This document shows, piece after piece, positions 1 through 10,837 of a DNA stretch of 64,000 bases. The stretch is taken from contig CP087217.1 in the NCBI GenBank assembly GCA_020912385.1, positions 1,674,001 through 1,738,000 of the forward strand. The letters are read 5' to 3'. The notes under the pieces were generated by a model, which did not search any database, was not told the DNA's origin, and saw only the letters and a program-made list of their open reading frames with translations. Source of the stretch: Neofusicoccum parvum. Its lineage: Eukaryota > Ascomycota > Dothideomycetes > Botryosphaeriales > Botryosphaeriaceae. Both the position numbers and the translations under genes were made by a program. Each line of letters starts with the position of its first letter. Position 1 is the stretch's first letter.

Positions 1-2029
1 TGCATGCGTGTCACGACCTCGGAGCGAACGACCTCGAGCCATGCAGCCCGCACGCAGCAGAGCTGCCGGATGACCGGAGATACTCGAGCCCATACAGCAT
101 CTCGACGCCACGCCGGGGCGTTGGAGCACGCCGCGCCTCCAGCCGATGCATCCTCTTGCAGAATCCTTTTCTTTTGGCCGCCCTCGCCGCGACCGCGACA
201 ACGGCGATTGCTCGAGGCTCCACATTTGATCTGAACATCAGAAAAGCGCCGTCTTGCCGAGCATTCGCGAGAGTGGGAAAAAGGGCCAATTGGCATATGG
301 TTAGGATGTGGAGGAGGGCGGGTGACTGAGATCTCCATGCCATTTTCGGCAAGATTCTCACCGGCAGCCGCCGTTTGCCTCTGCAAATGCTGCCTTACCT
401 ACGTGATACTGGACGACCATCCGCCTCGTCTGAACGCGAAAGCTGACGGGCCAAGCGGCCGGCTGGTGGAGACGCACCCCACGGCGGCGAAGGAGGGGAG
501 ACGGGCAAGATTGGGAGCAGCAGGTGTTGAAACGTCGAGTCGAAACAGCTGCTGCTCAATGTGGAGGTTGCTGAAGTAATGAAGACCCTTATTCGTTAGG
601 CAGTGAGGCATTATTTCTTCAGGCCCGTAGCCTGTGCGCAGGTAGGGCTGGCCAGGCTGCGCAGGCACGCAGGTAGCCGTGAATAGGCTTCCGGGTCGTT
701 GAAACGCTGTGTCACGGCTTTGCTCGCTGATCCGGGAGAGTGCCAGAAAGCTAAAACACGTGGGTGGGGATCGTCGGGGGCACCCGTTCAGGCAGGCGGC
801 CGAGCAAAGTCGACACGGGCAATGCGAATTGGCGACCTTCGCGGGCCTGTGGGCGCGGGCGATGGGCCGCCAGCCTTGGGATTCGCCGATCGCGACGCCG
901 TTTTGAGCGGACCAGGCACGGCGGGCGAAGCGTAAGCCTCACGGCCGGTACGACTGGGCCTCGCAAGGTTCCCCGGCCTGCAGCGACACGGCCAGGTCGC
1001 GATTTTAGCCGACGCCGACGTGCCGGGAGGCCAGCGCGGGGGCGTGCGCGGGCGGACGATTGGCGACGTGGGCATGCCGAGTTTCGCGGTGAGAGCGGCG
1101 GCGGCGCGGAGGGAGGGCGGTGTGGATTTCGTCGAAGGTCTGCGTCTGTTGCACCGAAACACGCGACGGCGCTGCGAATAGGAATGGGCCAGGCACGCCG
1201 ACGGGTGGGCTAGCTGGACCCTCAGCAGCGCGTGCGTCATAGGCCGGGCGGCGCCCGTCGTCATTGGCGGGCGGCTGGCAAGTTGCCAGAGTCCACGCCG
1301 GCTGTCATCATCAGGCCTGCGCGCCCGAAGCAAGCGCACCTCTCCAAATCCCACATCCATACCCCTTCTCCACGCTGCCGCACGCCGCTTCCTGACCTGC
1401 GCCGACGCTGCAAGACTCAGTGATCTTCGGCCTGCCCTGCCGGCCCACAGCACACGAGGTTATCGCGGATTCGCGCCTCGACCCGATCCTCCGCCACGAC
1501 TCATAGGCTCCGCGCCCGCGACCATCCTTGCGCGGTCTAGGTACGCACTGCATCGGGCTGCGATCAGGACGAGCAGGGCTATCGCTCGCGCGCGCAGCGC
1601 TCGATGCAAGGCGCGCACTCGACGCCGGGAATCCTGAGCACCGGCTGCCGGCCAGCTCCACCGTGTGCCCGCCAGCGGACATCTCATCTTGCCTAGTGCG
1701 CTGAATAAAAATTGTGAGATCCCTCCGACGTGACCGAAGGCTGATGCCGCCGTCTCCTCCTGCCTGGCCGTGAGGCTCAACCTGCTGACACGATGGGCTC
1801 CCCAGGGATTTTGGGAGCAGCACGCAGCCCGAGCTGCCACCAAACGCAGCCGCTGCCCAACAAGCACCCCTTCAACAGACGCCTTTCTCTCCCGAACAGC
1901 CAGCCCCTCCCTCAAGCCAACGGCCACGGCAAGCCGCCCGCCCTCCCTCGCTCTGCGACCCTTCCCTACACCCCACCGGTGCCGTCGAACCTCAATCCCG
2001 CCTCGCCGGCCTCCCCGGGCCGCCAGAAT
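1..2029. other. GC-rich region upstream of the DUF8035 gene
   Basis: No gene could be supported. Open frames exist on both strands, the longest being 788-1453 and 1460-2368 on the minus strand, but they are rich in Arg, Ala, Gly and Pro with no family-like segments, as expected of chance frames in GC-rich DNA. The stretch probably holds the promoter and 5' leader of the gene starting at 2030. The frame of that gene is open back to an ATG at 1793. Confidence 0.5.
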
Positions 2030-5000
2030 ATGGAGTCGCGGCACTACCACAGACCCTCGTCGCCAGGAGGCCGGCGCATACAGAACCCTGGTCGCGCGAC
2101 CACCGGCTCGTTCAGCTCCTACGACAACTACTACGACTCCTACGGCAGGTCGCCCAGGTCGAGCGGCGACCGACTTGTTCCGTCGTCCGCCGCCACCAAC
2201 TACTCGACCGCTCCCAGCGCTGCGACCCGGACCAGTGCGGGGTATGACGCATACAGCGGCCGTCCACGCAGCTCCACGCTCGAGGCCTCTCGTCGGCCAG
2301 CCAGCATCCATGGCGCCGCCGGCGTGCCCATCCGCACCACTACTCACAGCACAGTGGTGCATTCTCACGACAGGCCCTCGAGCCCGCTCCCTCGATACGA
2401 CAACCGGGCTAGTTCGTACGCTGTGTCAAATCCTGCCGCTTCAGTTTCCTCGGTCGCCTCGGTCGCCAGGCCGTCGTCCAGGCAAGGCCACAGCCACGGC
2501 CATAAGAAGTTCTACAGCATCGACGATGGCAAGGCTGTAAGAGTCGATCCGCCATCAGCGGAGGTCCGTCGCCACAACAACGGCAGTGTAAACCGGTCAT
2601 CTTCCAAGTCTTACCACACTTCCACCCAGCGTTACCCAGTGCAGGACATTGGCGACGATGGCTACTCCTACACCGATGCGGCGGGGATGTACAGAGACAC
2701 GGAGCCAAGTTGGCGTCCTCGCTCGGGGAGCGTCGAGAGTCGCACCAGGCGCCCACTGAGCATGGTCGAGAGCTACGGGCCTCGCACCTCTACACGCGAA
2801 GTGGCCGGGCCTCCTGTTACCACTCGGGGCTTCGACAAAATCAACGGCAGTGTTGCATCTGGAACAGCTGTCAGCCGCACCGGAAGTCTGAGAGGAGAGT
2901 ATAGCCAAGCCCCCCGGGCCTCGTCACGCGACCGTTCTCATGAACGGTCAAGCACTGCCGACCCATACTACCGCGAAGAAAACCCATACGCAGCTCCCAG
3001 TCGTACTCAATCTGTGCGGCAGGCGCCAGCTGCTTCCCATCAAGATGTTGCCGACAGGCGAGATGATCGTCGGGATGATCGCCGGGATGACCGGCGAGAT
3101 GATCGCTACAGTTACCGGGATGAGTATGAGGACCGTGACCGTCTCCGAACATCATCCAGGCGTTATGATGATCCCGACGTCGAAACGAGAGGATTCGGTC
3201 TCCGACCGCCACCGAGCAGCGTTGCTCGACCAAGCAGTGTCGGCCCAGGAAACGATCCTTACCACTCAGCGCGCGACGAAATTCTTGATCGCCGGATTCC
3301 CCAACCACCGCCACCTGTGCCTGGATATCCACTCGACTCAGCAGTGTCTTTGCCAAATGCTCGTGACTACATCCCTGAGCCACCACGCTCTGAACGCTCT
3401 GAGCGCTCCGACAGGCGAGAGCCAGAGCGCTACGGAAGCGACTACAGGGACTACGATCGAGAACGCACCCGCGATAGGAATGTTGACAGAGACTGGGATC
3501 GATCAAAGGCATACGACCGGGACCGGGATCGTGACAGGGATCGTGACGACCGCCGTGAGGATCGTCGCGACAGGGACAGCCACATTCCGAGCGCTGTTCC
3601 GGTTGCCGCCGCCGCTGTTGGAGCTGCCTATGGAGCGCAACACCTGGCTGAGAGCGCTGCGGCACGCCACCGTGATCGGGAATACAGGAACGACTCGGAC
3701 GAGGAAAAGAAGCGACGTGCCCGCAACGACTCGGACGAAGAAAAGAAACGACGTGCACGAAATGACTCCGATGAAGAAAGAAAGCGTCGTGCCCGGAACG
3801 ATTCCGATGAAGAGAAGAAACGTCGAGCTCGAAAGTCTTCCTCTGATGAAGGCGAGGCACCTCGGGAACGCCACTACGTCGATAAAGATGATGTAAAAGA
3901 GCGAGAAGACCGCAAGCAACCTCCGCCAGCTCTTGATCCTGATGAGGAGTACCGCCGCAGAATTCAGCAAGAGCTGGAGCGCTCAAGCGGGTCCGTCCGC
4001 GACAGAGACAGCGACTCCGACCGCGAAAAAGAACACCGCAGACGGGAGAGAGACCGGGATGAGCCTGTACCTCGAGATCGCCAGTCCGAAGCCGCTCCTC
4101 GTGAGATGCCCCGCGAGGCTCCTAGACCAGAACGCAACGGAGACCTCAGGCCCGAGTCAAAGCCGGATAGATACTCCGAACGGAGCAACAGCATCTTTGG
4201 AGACCCTATAGTCGATGAGCCAGCCTCGTTATCTACTGCAGAGGAAAAGGAGCGTGAGAATCGCGTACGTATAGTGTCGCCTCCAAAAGCCGACAAGGAT
4301 TCTCCACCCCCACCCAGAGGTATCCTGCGTAAGCCAACCGCGAAGTTCCCGGAGGATCCCAATCCCATCCGGGAGGGAGTTGCGCCGCTAAAGGATGCGA
4401 AGAAGGGCAAGGACATTCCTCCCGATGCGCGTTGGACCAAGATCGACCGCCGGCTTGTCAACCCCGAAGCGCTGGAGGAGGCCAAGGAAAGATTCGAGGA
4501 GAGAATGGACTGTGTGATTGTCCTCCGTGTACTCACGCGGGAGGATATTCAAAAGCTTGCGGATCGTACCCGAGAGATCCGCGAGTCCAGAGGTAATAAC
4601 CCACCTGATTCTGCTGCGCTTTACTCGTCTGTTTTTGCGGATTCCAAATCGCTCGTACACTCGTCATCTGGTTCATCGTCGGACGGCATAGTCCGTGGAA
4701 GAGACCAAGACGACAACACTTCCTCAGACCACAAGCACAAGCACCGTCGCAAACATCGTTCTCGCAGTCGTCGTCGGCATGATGAGGAAAACAGCCATCA
4801 CTCTCACCACCAAAACCCCAGTACTTCTGCATTTTCCGACAGCACAGAAAAGCCCATCAAGCCAAAGACGCTTACTGGCCTCCTTGACACTGTTATTGAC
4901 GTGCTAACGCGCCCCAAAGAAGAAGAACACAATCAACGTGGCAGCGGGGATCGAGAGCGCGAGCGTGAGCCGCGTGATCGTGACCGCGACCGCGACCGCG

Positions 5001-5224
5001 AGCATCGCAGCAGCCACCGCCCGTCCTCCCACCGCAAGCACCGGGACAGGGACGACGACTCGTACGAGAGCGACGAGGATGAGGAGAGCAGGGAGAGGCC
5101 ACGCATGATCGAGCCGTCAAGGGAACCGCGCGCAGATTTCCGCGAGAGCGAGCGGGAGCGCGAACGCGAGCGCGAGAAGGAGCGGGTGGAACGGGATTAC
5201 TGGGAGGATCCCTCGAGACGCTGA
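2030..5224 (+). CDS. DUF8035 domain protein rich in charged repeats
   Basis: A single-exon, mostly disordered protein of 1064 residues from the ATG at 2030. An in-frame ATG at 1793 would add 79 low-complexity residues; I prefer 2030 because MESRHYHRPSSPGG looks like a conserved beginning and the preceding part looks like translated leader. Its only ordered segment lies at about residues 800-860 and begins RWTKIDRRLVNPEALEEA; this matches what I recall as the fungal DUF8035 signature. The rest is Ser/Arg/Asp-rich: DDRR repeats at about 344-359, four tandem 12-residue NDSDEEKKRRAR units at 554-601, and RD/RE runs near the C-terminus. The composition resembles SR/RD-type nuclear proteins, but the function is unknown. 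Confidence 0.8.
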   Translation: MESRHYHRPSSPGGRRIQNPGRATTGSFSSYDNYYDSYGRSPRSSGDRLVPSSAATNYSTAPSAATRTSAGYDAYSGRPRSSTLEASRRPASIHGAAGVPIRTTTHSTVVHSHDRPSSPLPRYDNRASSYAVSNPAASVSSVASVARPSSRQGHSHGHKKFYSIDDGKAVRVDPPSAEVRRHNNGSVNRSSSKSYHTSTQRYPVQDIGDDGYSYTDAAGMYRDTEPSWRPRSGSVESRTRRPLSMVESYGPRTSTREVAGPPVTTRGFDKINGSVASGTAVSRTGSLRGEYSQAPRASSRDRSHERSSTADPYYREENPYAAPSRTQSVRQAPAASHQDVADRRDDRRDDRRDDRRDDRYSYRDEYEDRDRLRTSSRRYDDPDVETRGFGLRPPPSSVARPSSVGPGNDPYHSARDEILDRRIPQPPPPVPGYPLDSAVSLPNARDYIPEPPRSERSERSDRREPERYGSDYRDYDRERTRDRNVDRDWDRSKAYDRDRDRDRDRDDRREDRRDRDSHIPSAVPVAAAAVGAAYGAQHLAESAAARHRDREYRNDSDEEKKRRARNDSDEEKKRRARNDSDEERKRRARNDSDEEKKRRARKSSSDEGEAPRERHYVDKDDVKEREDRKQPPPALDPDEEYRRRIQQELERSSGSVRDRDSDSDREKEHRRRERDRDEPVPRDRQSEAAPREMPREAPRPERNGDLRPESKPDRYSERSNSIFGDPIVDEPASLSTAEEKERENRVRIVSPPKADKDSPPPPRGILRKPTAKFPEDPNPIREGVAPLKDAKKGKDIPPDARWTKIDRRLVNPEALEEAKERFEERMDCVIVLRVLTREDIQKLADRTREIRESRGNNPPDSAALYSSVFADSKSLVHSSSGSSSDGIVRGRDQDDNTSSDHKHKHRRKHRSRSRRRHDEENSHHSHHQNPSTSAFSDSTEKPIKPKTLTGLLDTVIDVLTRPKEEEHNQRGSGDREREREPRDRDRDRDREHRSSHRPSSHRKHRDRDDDSYESDEDEESRERPRMIEPSREPRADFRESEREREREREKERVERDYWEDPSRR
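3059..3106 (+). repeat. 12-base coding repeat (RDDR units)
   Basis: Four consecutive near-identical 12-base units encode Arg-Asp-Asp-Arg repeats inside the DUF8035 gene. The unit length is a multiple of three, so changes in copy number keep the frame. Confidence 0.8.
3689..3832 (+). repeat. 36-base coding minisatellite, four units
   Basis: Four head-to-tail 36-base units encode NDSDEEKKRRAR, the third unit having ERK for EKK. The units differ at synonymous positions, so the array is not brand new. It lies in the disordered middle of the DUF8035 protein. Confidence 0.9.
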
Positions 5225-8200
5225 GGAAGAATTGAAGCCGGGAAGGGAGCGATGAAGTGAGAGTTTCGCGGAGTTGGCGGCGTGGCGATGTGATGTACAC
5301 GAGTCGGGGGATGGCAAGCACTGATATGGAATGGGGACAAGGATCGGGAAGCGGGGATGCCTGTCCCCTTGGTGGAGATGATTGACGATAATTTAACGAA
5401 ACGGGTATCCCGGAACAAACTCGTTTGGGAAAGAGGGTTGGGACGGAAACGGATTGGACTGGGTCTGGGACGGGTGGATTGGACGAAACGGGAGTTTGCA
5501 TGGCGGGAAGGAAGCAGGATTTGTGGGAAGGCGGGATTGGTTGATGATGGGGGCACCGGATTTCTTTTCTTGTGACGATGACAGCGGGCATGAGACGAAG
5601 CTTGTGGGTGCATATGTTCTTGCATTAGAAGAGAGCGGTTGGTCGGTTTTCCTTGGCTCGGTGTATGTGTGGATGGAAGGTCTTGTGTCGTGCGTTGTGT
5701 TCTGGATAGGTCTGGGGGTGGACAACAGGCAGGACAAACGGAGTACAAACGGCCACGAGACTTAATCGTGTTTTTTATCCTTCTCTTTGGACCGAGAAAG
5801 CATAGCGTTTGGATTTCCTCTTTTCCCACTTTTGTTACATCCTTACTTTCTTTCCTCTCATGTATCTCTCTGCCTCACAAACACGCAGGTTAGCGGAGCG
5901 AAGCAGAGCTGTTCTTTCGTTACCGGCCAGGCGAGAAAAGGGATATACGCTGGAAGGCGAAAACGGAGGAGGGTTTCAGAAAAGGTTCCAAAAGCTTCGA
6001 GAAAAGATGAAGATATCCCCTCTTTCTCGCCGTCTGATAAAGGCTGTTTGCACATGCATACGAAGCCCTCTCCGGCCCCTTCCGGCAGCAAATTCTCCGA
6101 ACGGAGACATCAGATGCAGGATAAGATGCACACGCACGCGGACGGCCGAAATGGCGGAATCCGGATATGGTGCGGGGAGGCGGGAAGAGGTGCTGCGACC
6201 GGTGTCACTTTCCTTATCTGCCGGTCGATGGCGAGGGAGGGTGGGCAGTTTTTTTTTTTTTTTTTTTTTGTGGGTGTTGGACTCGTGCCCTGCAGACCAC
6301 CACCACCGCAACCCTCGATGCGAAATCATCCGCCCAACCAACCGCCCGAACTCGGGCGGCTTTCTCTTCTCTGCGCGCCCCCGGATGGCGTCGCTTCGAC
6401 GCGCGATGAAGACCGAGACGCGTGTGCTGCTTGCCCCCCTCCGGTGCCACGACGAGGGCGACGGCGATGATGGAATTCTGACGCACGCCTGGGTGCGCAA
6501 GGTGGCGAGAACGGGGCGTAATTGGTGAGGTGGTGGGACTGACGCTGATACGTTACGCTTATCCCTTTGTTCCTCGGTAAGCGAGGCGTATTTGCGGGCG
6601 CCATGTGGCAGAGGCGGTGTCATTGGATGGGCGTGCGGGCGTGGAGGTGGAGCGGGTCTGGGAGGGACGACGATGGCGGGCGTTGTGGCGAATGAATGGG
6701 TTCAGGGTGGAGGCGCGTGAGGAAGACGTGAGGGAGGGAGTGAGCTGGTTGGCGAGGTTTGAGGAGTTTGGGGGTCTTTTGTCTGACCTATTGTTTTGTT
6801 TTCCTGGGTGTCGGTTGCACGGGGGAAGTGAGGGAGGTGGCTTTGAAGGAGAAACGGATTTCATTTGCTGACTACTTCGCTTGCCCTTTCTACTGTATCA
6901 GTTCTTACCGTAGAAGTAGTAGGAGAAGATAGTTCGTTGTTCGAACGCCTCGTATTTGGGTCTGGCTGAGCTCATGAAGTGCTGGTTTTGACTTCTAATG
7001 TCTGCTTCTTGTCATACTGTTTATAGATAGATGACTGATGCTCTATCTTGTTGGATTTTGAAAAGCCCTTGTACTCGTTCAGTATGGTTGACTGAATTTT
7101 GGCAATGCAAGACCATTACGAAGGCGGAATCCTGCTGCTTGAAAATTTGAACGCAAGACATGTGCGCTTTTATCACAAGGCATTCTCGTCACGCCACAGA
7201 GCAATCGAATTGTGTTGTCAGCTTCTTAGTAGGGTTCCATCCGGAAGAGACCGGTGTTCGTGAACTACTCGCCACTGATATATCCCACACCATGGCCAGC
7301 TTGTACCACACGAATACTCAAGACATCCAGTAGCACCAGTGGAGGAATATAGCCCATCTCTAAGAGTCCGTTGAGGCTATTGCCAGTATGAATGAAGATC
7401 CGGCCTTTTGCCTGATATCGAGACGTTGGCTTCGTACTTCAATCACGCTCAACTGGTCCCTTAACGGATACATGCCTGAAAGATGGCATTTAGTGGGACA
7501 GAGAACCCCAGAGTCGCAATTTAGTGTATCACACGCAGTGGCAATCGGCTCAACCTTTGCATCCTTGTCTGAGGCCGCGGAATTTACGACGCAAAAATTC
7601 TCAGGAAGCTGGACGTGGTTTCATTATCTTTCGCTATGAGACTGTGACTCTCGGGCTGTCTGCTTCGTTCTTTTCTCATAATTCCCCAGCTGGCGAATCA
7701 AACGCCTTAAGATCTAAAGTGAGCATTGATCAAATGCAGCACCACCCCCATCAACTGGTGCGCTGCAGCGACGAGCGATATAGATGGATGGTACGTCGTG
7801 CAATGGCGGCGTGAAAAATGAAAGAGTAGGGAGTCATGATGAATAGCGGGGACTATCGCGGCGCGAACGCCAACAAGTTCTACAGCGCGAAGCCGGATGC
7901 ATACCGACGAAGTGCAAACGTTTCCGTTACAAATTCATCGTGGCGAGCTTTCTCGAGAACAGTGGGCGGATCATCGATCGAAGACCATTTCGGCTACGAC
8001 CCGAGACCTGGCCTGATTCCGAAGTAAACGCGAGGATAGCGAAGCAAACCACGCTTAATAATATGAAAGGCGCTGGAAATTTAATCCGCCAGTCGCTTGT
8101 CACAGTAAAGGCGTCCAAATAGCCGTATTTCCCTTGTTGTAGTAGTAAACATTGTGCCTGGCGGCGGCGGCGGAGGCGGGTAGAGCCCCGCCGGACCTCC

Positions 8201-8380
8201 GCGCCGTCGTCCTATTTCGGCAGCTCCATCGGAGGCGGAGTTGAACTCCGCATGGAGAGGCATCTTTAGTAATCAAACTTGTCGGTGCATCTCTTTCAGA
8301 AATGGGCTCGTTTTCAGAATCGTTGCTTTCCAGCTGCAGAAAGGAGCCTGCGACGTCGACACCCGACCAGACACTTGACA
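5225..8380. other. Gene-poor interval of about 3.2 kb
   Basis: No gene could be supported on either strand. Frames present, such as 5787-6470 and 5809-6528 on the plus strand and 5976-6623 on the minus strand, overlap each other and cross a run of T at about 6249-6269. The left half is GC-rich or pyrimidine-rich and the part after about 6850 is more AT-rich with short frames only. It may hold the 3' untranslated region of the DUF8035 gene and the promoter of the next gene. Confidence 0.5.
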
Positions 8381-9040
8381 ATGTCATCCCCTAAACCACC
8401 GAGATCGACGAGCCCATCAGCAAACAAGGAGGAAGAACAGTCGGGAGGATCATCCGGTGTTCCATCATCCGACATGGACACTTCCTCGACAAAGCCATTC
8501 CTCAACCCTCAGACAAGCCCGTCCAGACCGACAGGTCTGTTAAGCACAGAACAACAGCTGACGGGGACTATTTCTTCACCATCTTACGAAACCTCGCCTC
8601 CCTCATCAAAACCGTCCTCCACCACCCAAGAAAACATTCGCGAGACGCAGATGAGTTCAACAGCGACTCGAACCACCCCCTCACATACCCGCTCCGCCCG
8701 CGTGCTGACGCAAGCCGGGTACTGGCGCCTCAAGCAGCTGATGCACCAGGCACGGGAGGAGTTGAGCCTAGACGAGAACGGTGGCGCGCACGATGAGGAT
8801 CAAGGTGAGCGTCATGAGGGTGTGGGGAGGAGTGAGGACGCGATGACGCATGTCGTTGAGATGCTGCAGGAGGCGGACAGCATCTCAGACGCGTTGGGTC
8901 GCGAACTGATGGTGGACTCGGAGACGGAGGAGGAGCGGGAGGTATTGGTGGCGAAGTTGGAGGCGCTGGGTGTTGGGGAGAGGTTGGGTGGAGCGCGGTT
9001 GATAGGGGAGGGTATAGGGACGAATGCGGAGGAAGGCTAG
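8381..9040 (+). CDS. Hypothetical protein, Ser/Pro-rich N-half, helical C-half
   Basis: A single-exon frame of 219 residues starting at the ATG at 8381; an in-frame ATG-like start at 8279 exists but the upstream residues look untranslated. The first 100 residues are Ser/Thr/Pro-rich and disordered. Residues from about 105 (RSARVLTQAGYWRLKQLMHQ) to 215 are acidic and predicted helical. I do not recognise a family. The fungal-like composition and long frame in a region with few other frames support a real gene, but a chance frame is possible. Confidence 0.5.
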   Translation: MSSPKPPRSTSPSANKEEEQSGGSSGVPSSDMDTSSTKPFLNPQTSPSRPTGLLSTEQQLTGTISSPSYETSPPSSKPSSTTQENIRETQMSSTATRTTPSHTRSARVLTQAGYWRLKQLMHQAREELSLDENGGAHDEDQGERHEGVGRSEDAMTHVVEMLQEADSISDALGRELMVDSETEEEREVLVAKLEALGVGERLGGARLIGEGIGTNAEEG

Positions 9041-9564
9041 ACTGGTCCGTGGAGGAGAGTATGAGGTGTTGTGATGAGAACATGGGACGATGGGACGAGT
9101 TGGTTGAGATTGAGGAACATTAGAATGGTGCTGCAACTGAGGATTTTGATAAACGGGGAAGAAAATCAGGGGTGATGATCGACATTGCTACTGGGAAAGT
9201 GCTATGCGAGGCAACTGTGTCCCGAAATGATTGCTACGAAGACTATACGGAAAGAAAAAGAACCAGGGGATGCATGAAATGATAAAGAAAATGCTTGGTC
9301 TCAGATATGAGTTAATGCAGACGGCGAAAGGCTTAGTAATTGTGGTATCATTGATATCTGAATTCTGTGAAAAGACAGGAAGAGAAGAGGAAATTGTGCG
9401 TAGAGTTGCTCATCAGAAGAAATGGCACGTCTCCAAAGCTCAGAGGCAACTTTTCTGAGAGCCTCTGCACTGTTTCCATGACTACGCCAGCCGATGCACC
9501 CGAGACTCCAAAAGTATACTGCGGATATGATACAGGGCGTGGTTCCGCCTCGCCGCCGTGAAGT
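9041..9564. other. Spacer between convergent genes
   Basis: I see no gene. The stretch separates the 3' ends of the 8381-9040 gene (plus) and the mL60 gene (minus), so it should contain both 3' untranslated regions. Short frames at 9231-9458 and 9367-9561 show no family resemblance. Confidence 0.5.
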
Positions 9565-10054
9565 TTAGAAACCGGGAGGGTTGAGACGTTGCGATACTCT
9601 CGTCCACTTCGGGAGTTCTACATCATTGCGTCAGCCATACACTCATTTCATGCCCAATTGCATAATCAATTAGGTCGTAACAGACACCCGGGCACGTACT
9701 ATGAACGCCCTTCCTGTACTTCTTCTCATAGCGATCGAAGAAGGTGTATTTGTCCCTGGCTAGCATTTCCGGCTCGGTGGGCATCTCGTCCTTCCAGCGG
9801 TCCAGCTTCTTCGTCGACACACCCTGCTTCGCGAGCGCCTTGTCAACGGTCGCAATGACGTTGTCGACGGCGCGCAGGCGCTGCCGCTGCCGCAGCTTCT
9901 GAGGCCGCGACATGCGCCACGGAATTTTCCTGCAGTGTTGGCGTGATGTCAGCGAGGATGCGCCGCATTGGAGACCGCTGGAGCGGGGAGATGGCGTATC
10001 CTACCAGAGGAGACCTCCGGACAGAGGGGCTGAGGGCCTGAATGCTCCGAACAT
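9565..10054 (-). CDS. MRPL31: Mitochondrial large-subunit ribosomal protein mL60 (MRPL31)
   Basis: Three exons on the minus strand: 10054-10005, 9929-9700 and 9617-9565, with introns of 75 and 82 bases (donors GTAGGA and GTACGT). The spliced protein is 110 residues. It begins MFGAFRPSAPLSGGLLWKIP, continues with MSRPQKLRQRQRLRAVDNVI and the segment LDRWKDEMPTEPEML, and ends KGVHKLPKWTRVSQRLNPPGF apart from the last residues. This is the typical fungal MRP-L31 layout, full length. It is a component of the mitochondrial large ribosomal subunit. It is divergently arranged with the sedlin gene, with only 188 bases between the two start codons. Both splice joins restore family-like sequence, so I am confident in the structure. 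Confidence 0.93.
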
Positions 10055-10242
10055 TGTGGGTGGGCGATATGGGCGCAGACGTCGGCGAGCTGGTCGTCGC
10101 GCGTTGCTTGGGAGCGGCAGCTCGGACTTTTGGCCACTTCACCGCCCGGGCAGAATGCGGGCCAGGGCGTCACCCCGGAGCTTCACATCGCCCGCACATC
10201 CCCCACACCGCGCAGCTCCATCCTCGACGTTGGCCTCTCGCT
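10055..10242. promoter_or_regulatory. Shared 188-base divergent promoter region
   Basis: The start codons of mL60 (minus, 10054) and TRAPPC2 (plus, 10243) are 188 bases apart, so the two promoters and 5' leaders must lie in or overlap this GC-rich stretch. I saw no clear TATA box. Joint regulation is inference. Confidence 0.6.
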
Positions 10243-10837
10243 ATGTCGTACTACTTCGCAATAGTTGGCACCAGGGACAACCCGCTCTTCGAGCATGAGT
10301 TCGGCACCTCGAGGGGCGGCGGCGACGGCATCGCGCGCTTCAGGGACGACTCACGGCATATGAACCAGTTCATCGTGCACAGCAGCCTGGATATTGTCGA
10401 GGAGGTGCAGTGGGGGACTGGCCAGATGTAAGTTGGGCTCGGAGATCGGCGAGTGCGCTCTTGCAAGTGGCCGTGGAAGCGCGACTTACGCGCCTCGTTG
10501 CAGGTACCTCAAGCACATCGACCGCTTCCACAACAACTACATCTCTTGCTTCCTGACCGCCGGAAACATCAAGTTCCTGCTCTTGACTTCCCCGAACCCG
10601 GACAACCCCCGTTCCTCGGCCGCCTCCATGTCCTCAGTGCGCAGCTCCGCCTACCCCTCGTCGAGCACGTACAACCCCACCGCGCCCGCCGCGGAGGAAG
10701 CCATCAAGAACTTTTTCATGGAGGTCTACGACAGCTGGGTCAAGACAATCATGAATCCCTTCTACTCGCTCAACCAGCCAGTGAAGAGCCCGGTGTTCAG
10801 AGCAAGAGTTGCTGCGGCTGCGAAAAAATACCTGTGA
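10243..10837 (+). CDS. TRS20: TRAPP complex subunit TRAPPC2 (sedlin / Trs20)
   Basis: Two exons, 10243-10427 and 10504-10837, split by a 76-base intron with donor GTAAGT and acceptor TTGCAG. The spliced protein is 172 residues. It starts MSYYFAIVGTRDNPLFEHEF, has the sedlin-type segment YLKHIDRFHNNYISCFLTAG after the splice, and ends NPFYSLNQPVKSPVFRARV plus a short basic tail. Sedlin is a longin-fold subunit of TRAPP complexes, which act as Rab exchange factors in ER-Golgi traffic and autophagy. Length is slightly above the metazoan form because of a Ser-rich insertion at about residues 90-110. Confidence 0.95.

Noticed and set aside
1460..2368. A 302-residue minus-strand frame
   Set aside because: It overlaps the start of the DUF8035 gene in antisense and is Gly/Val/Arg-rich without family-like segments.
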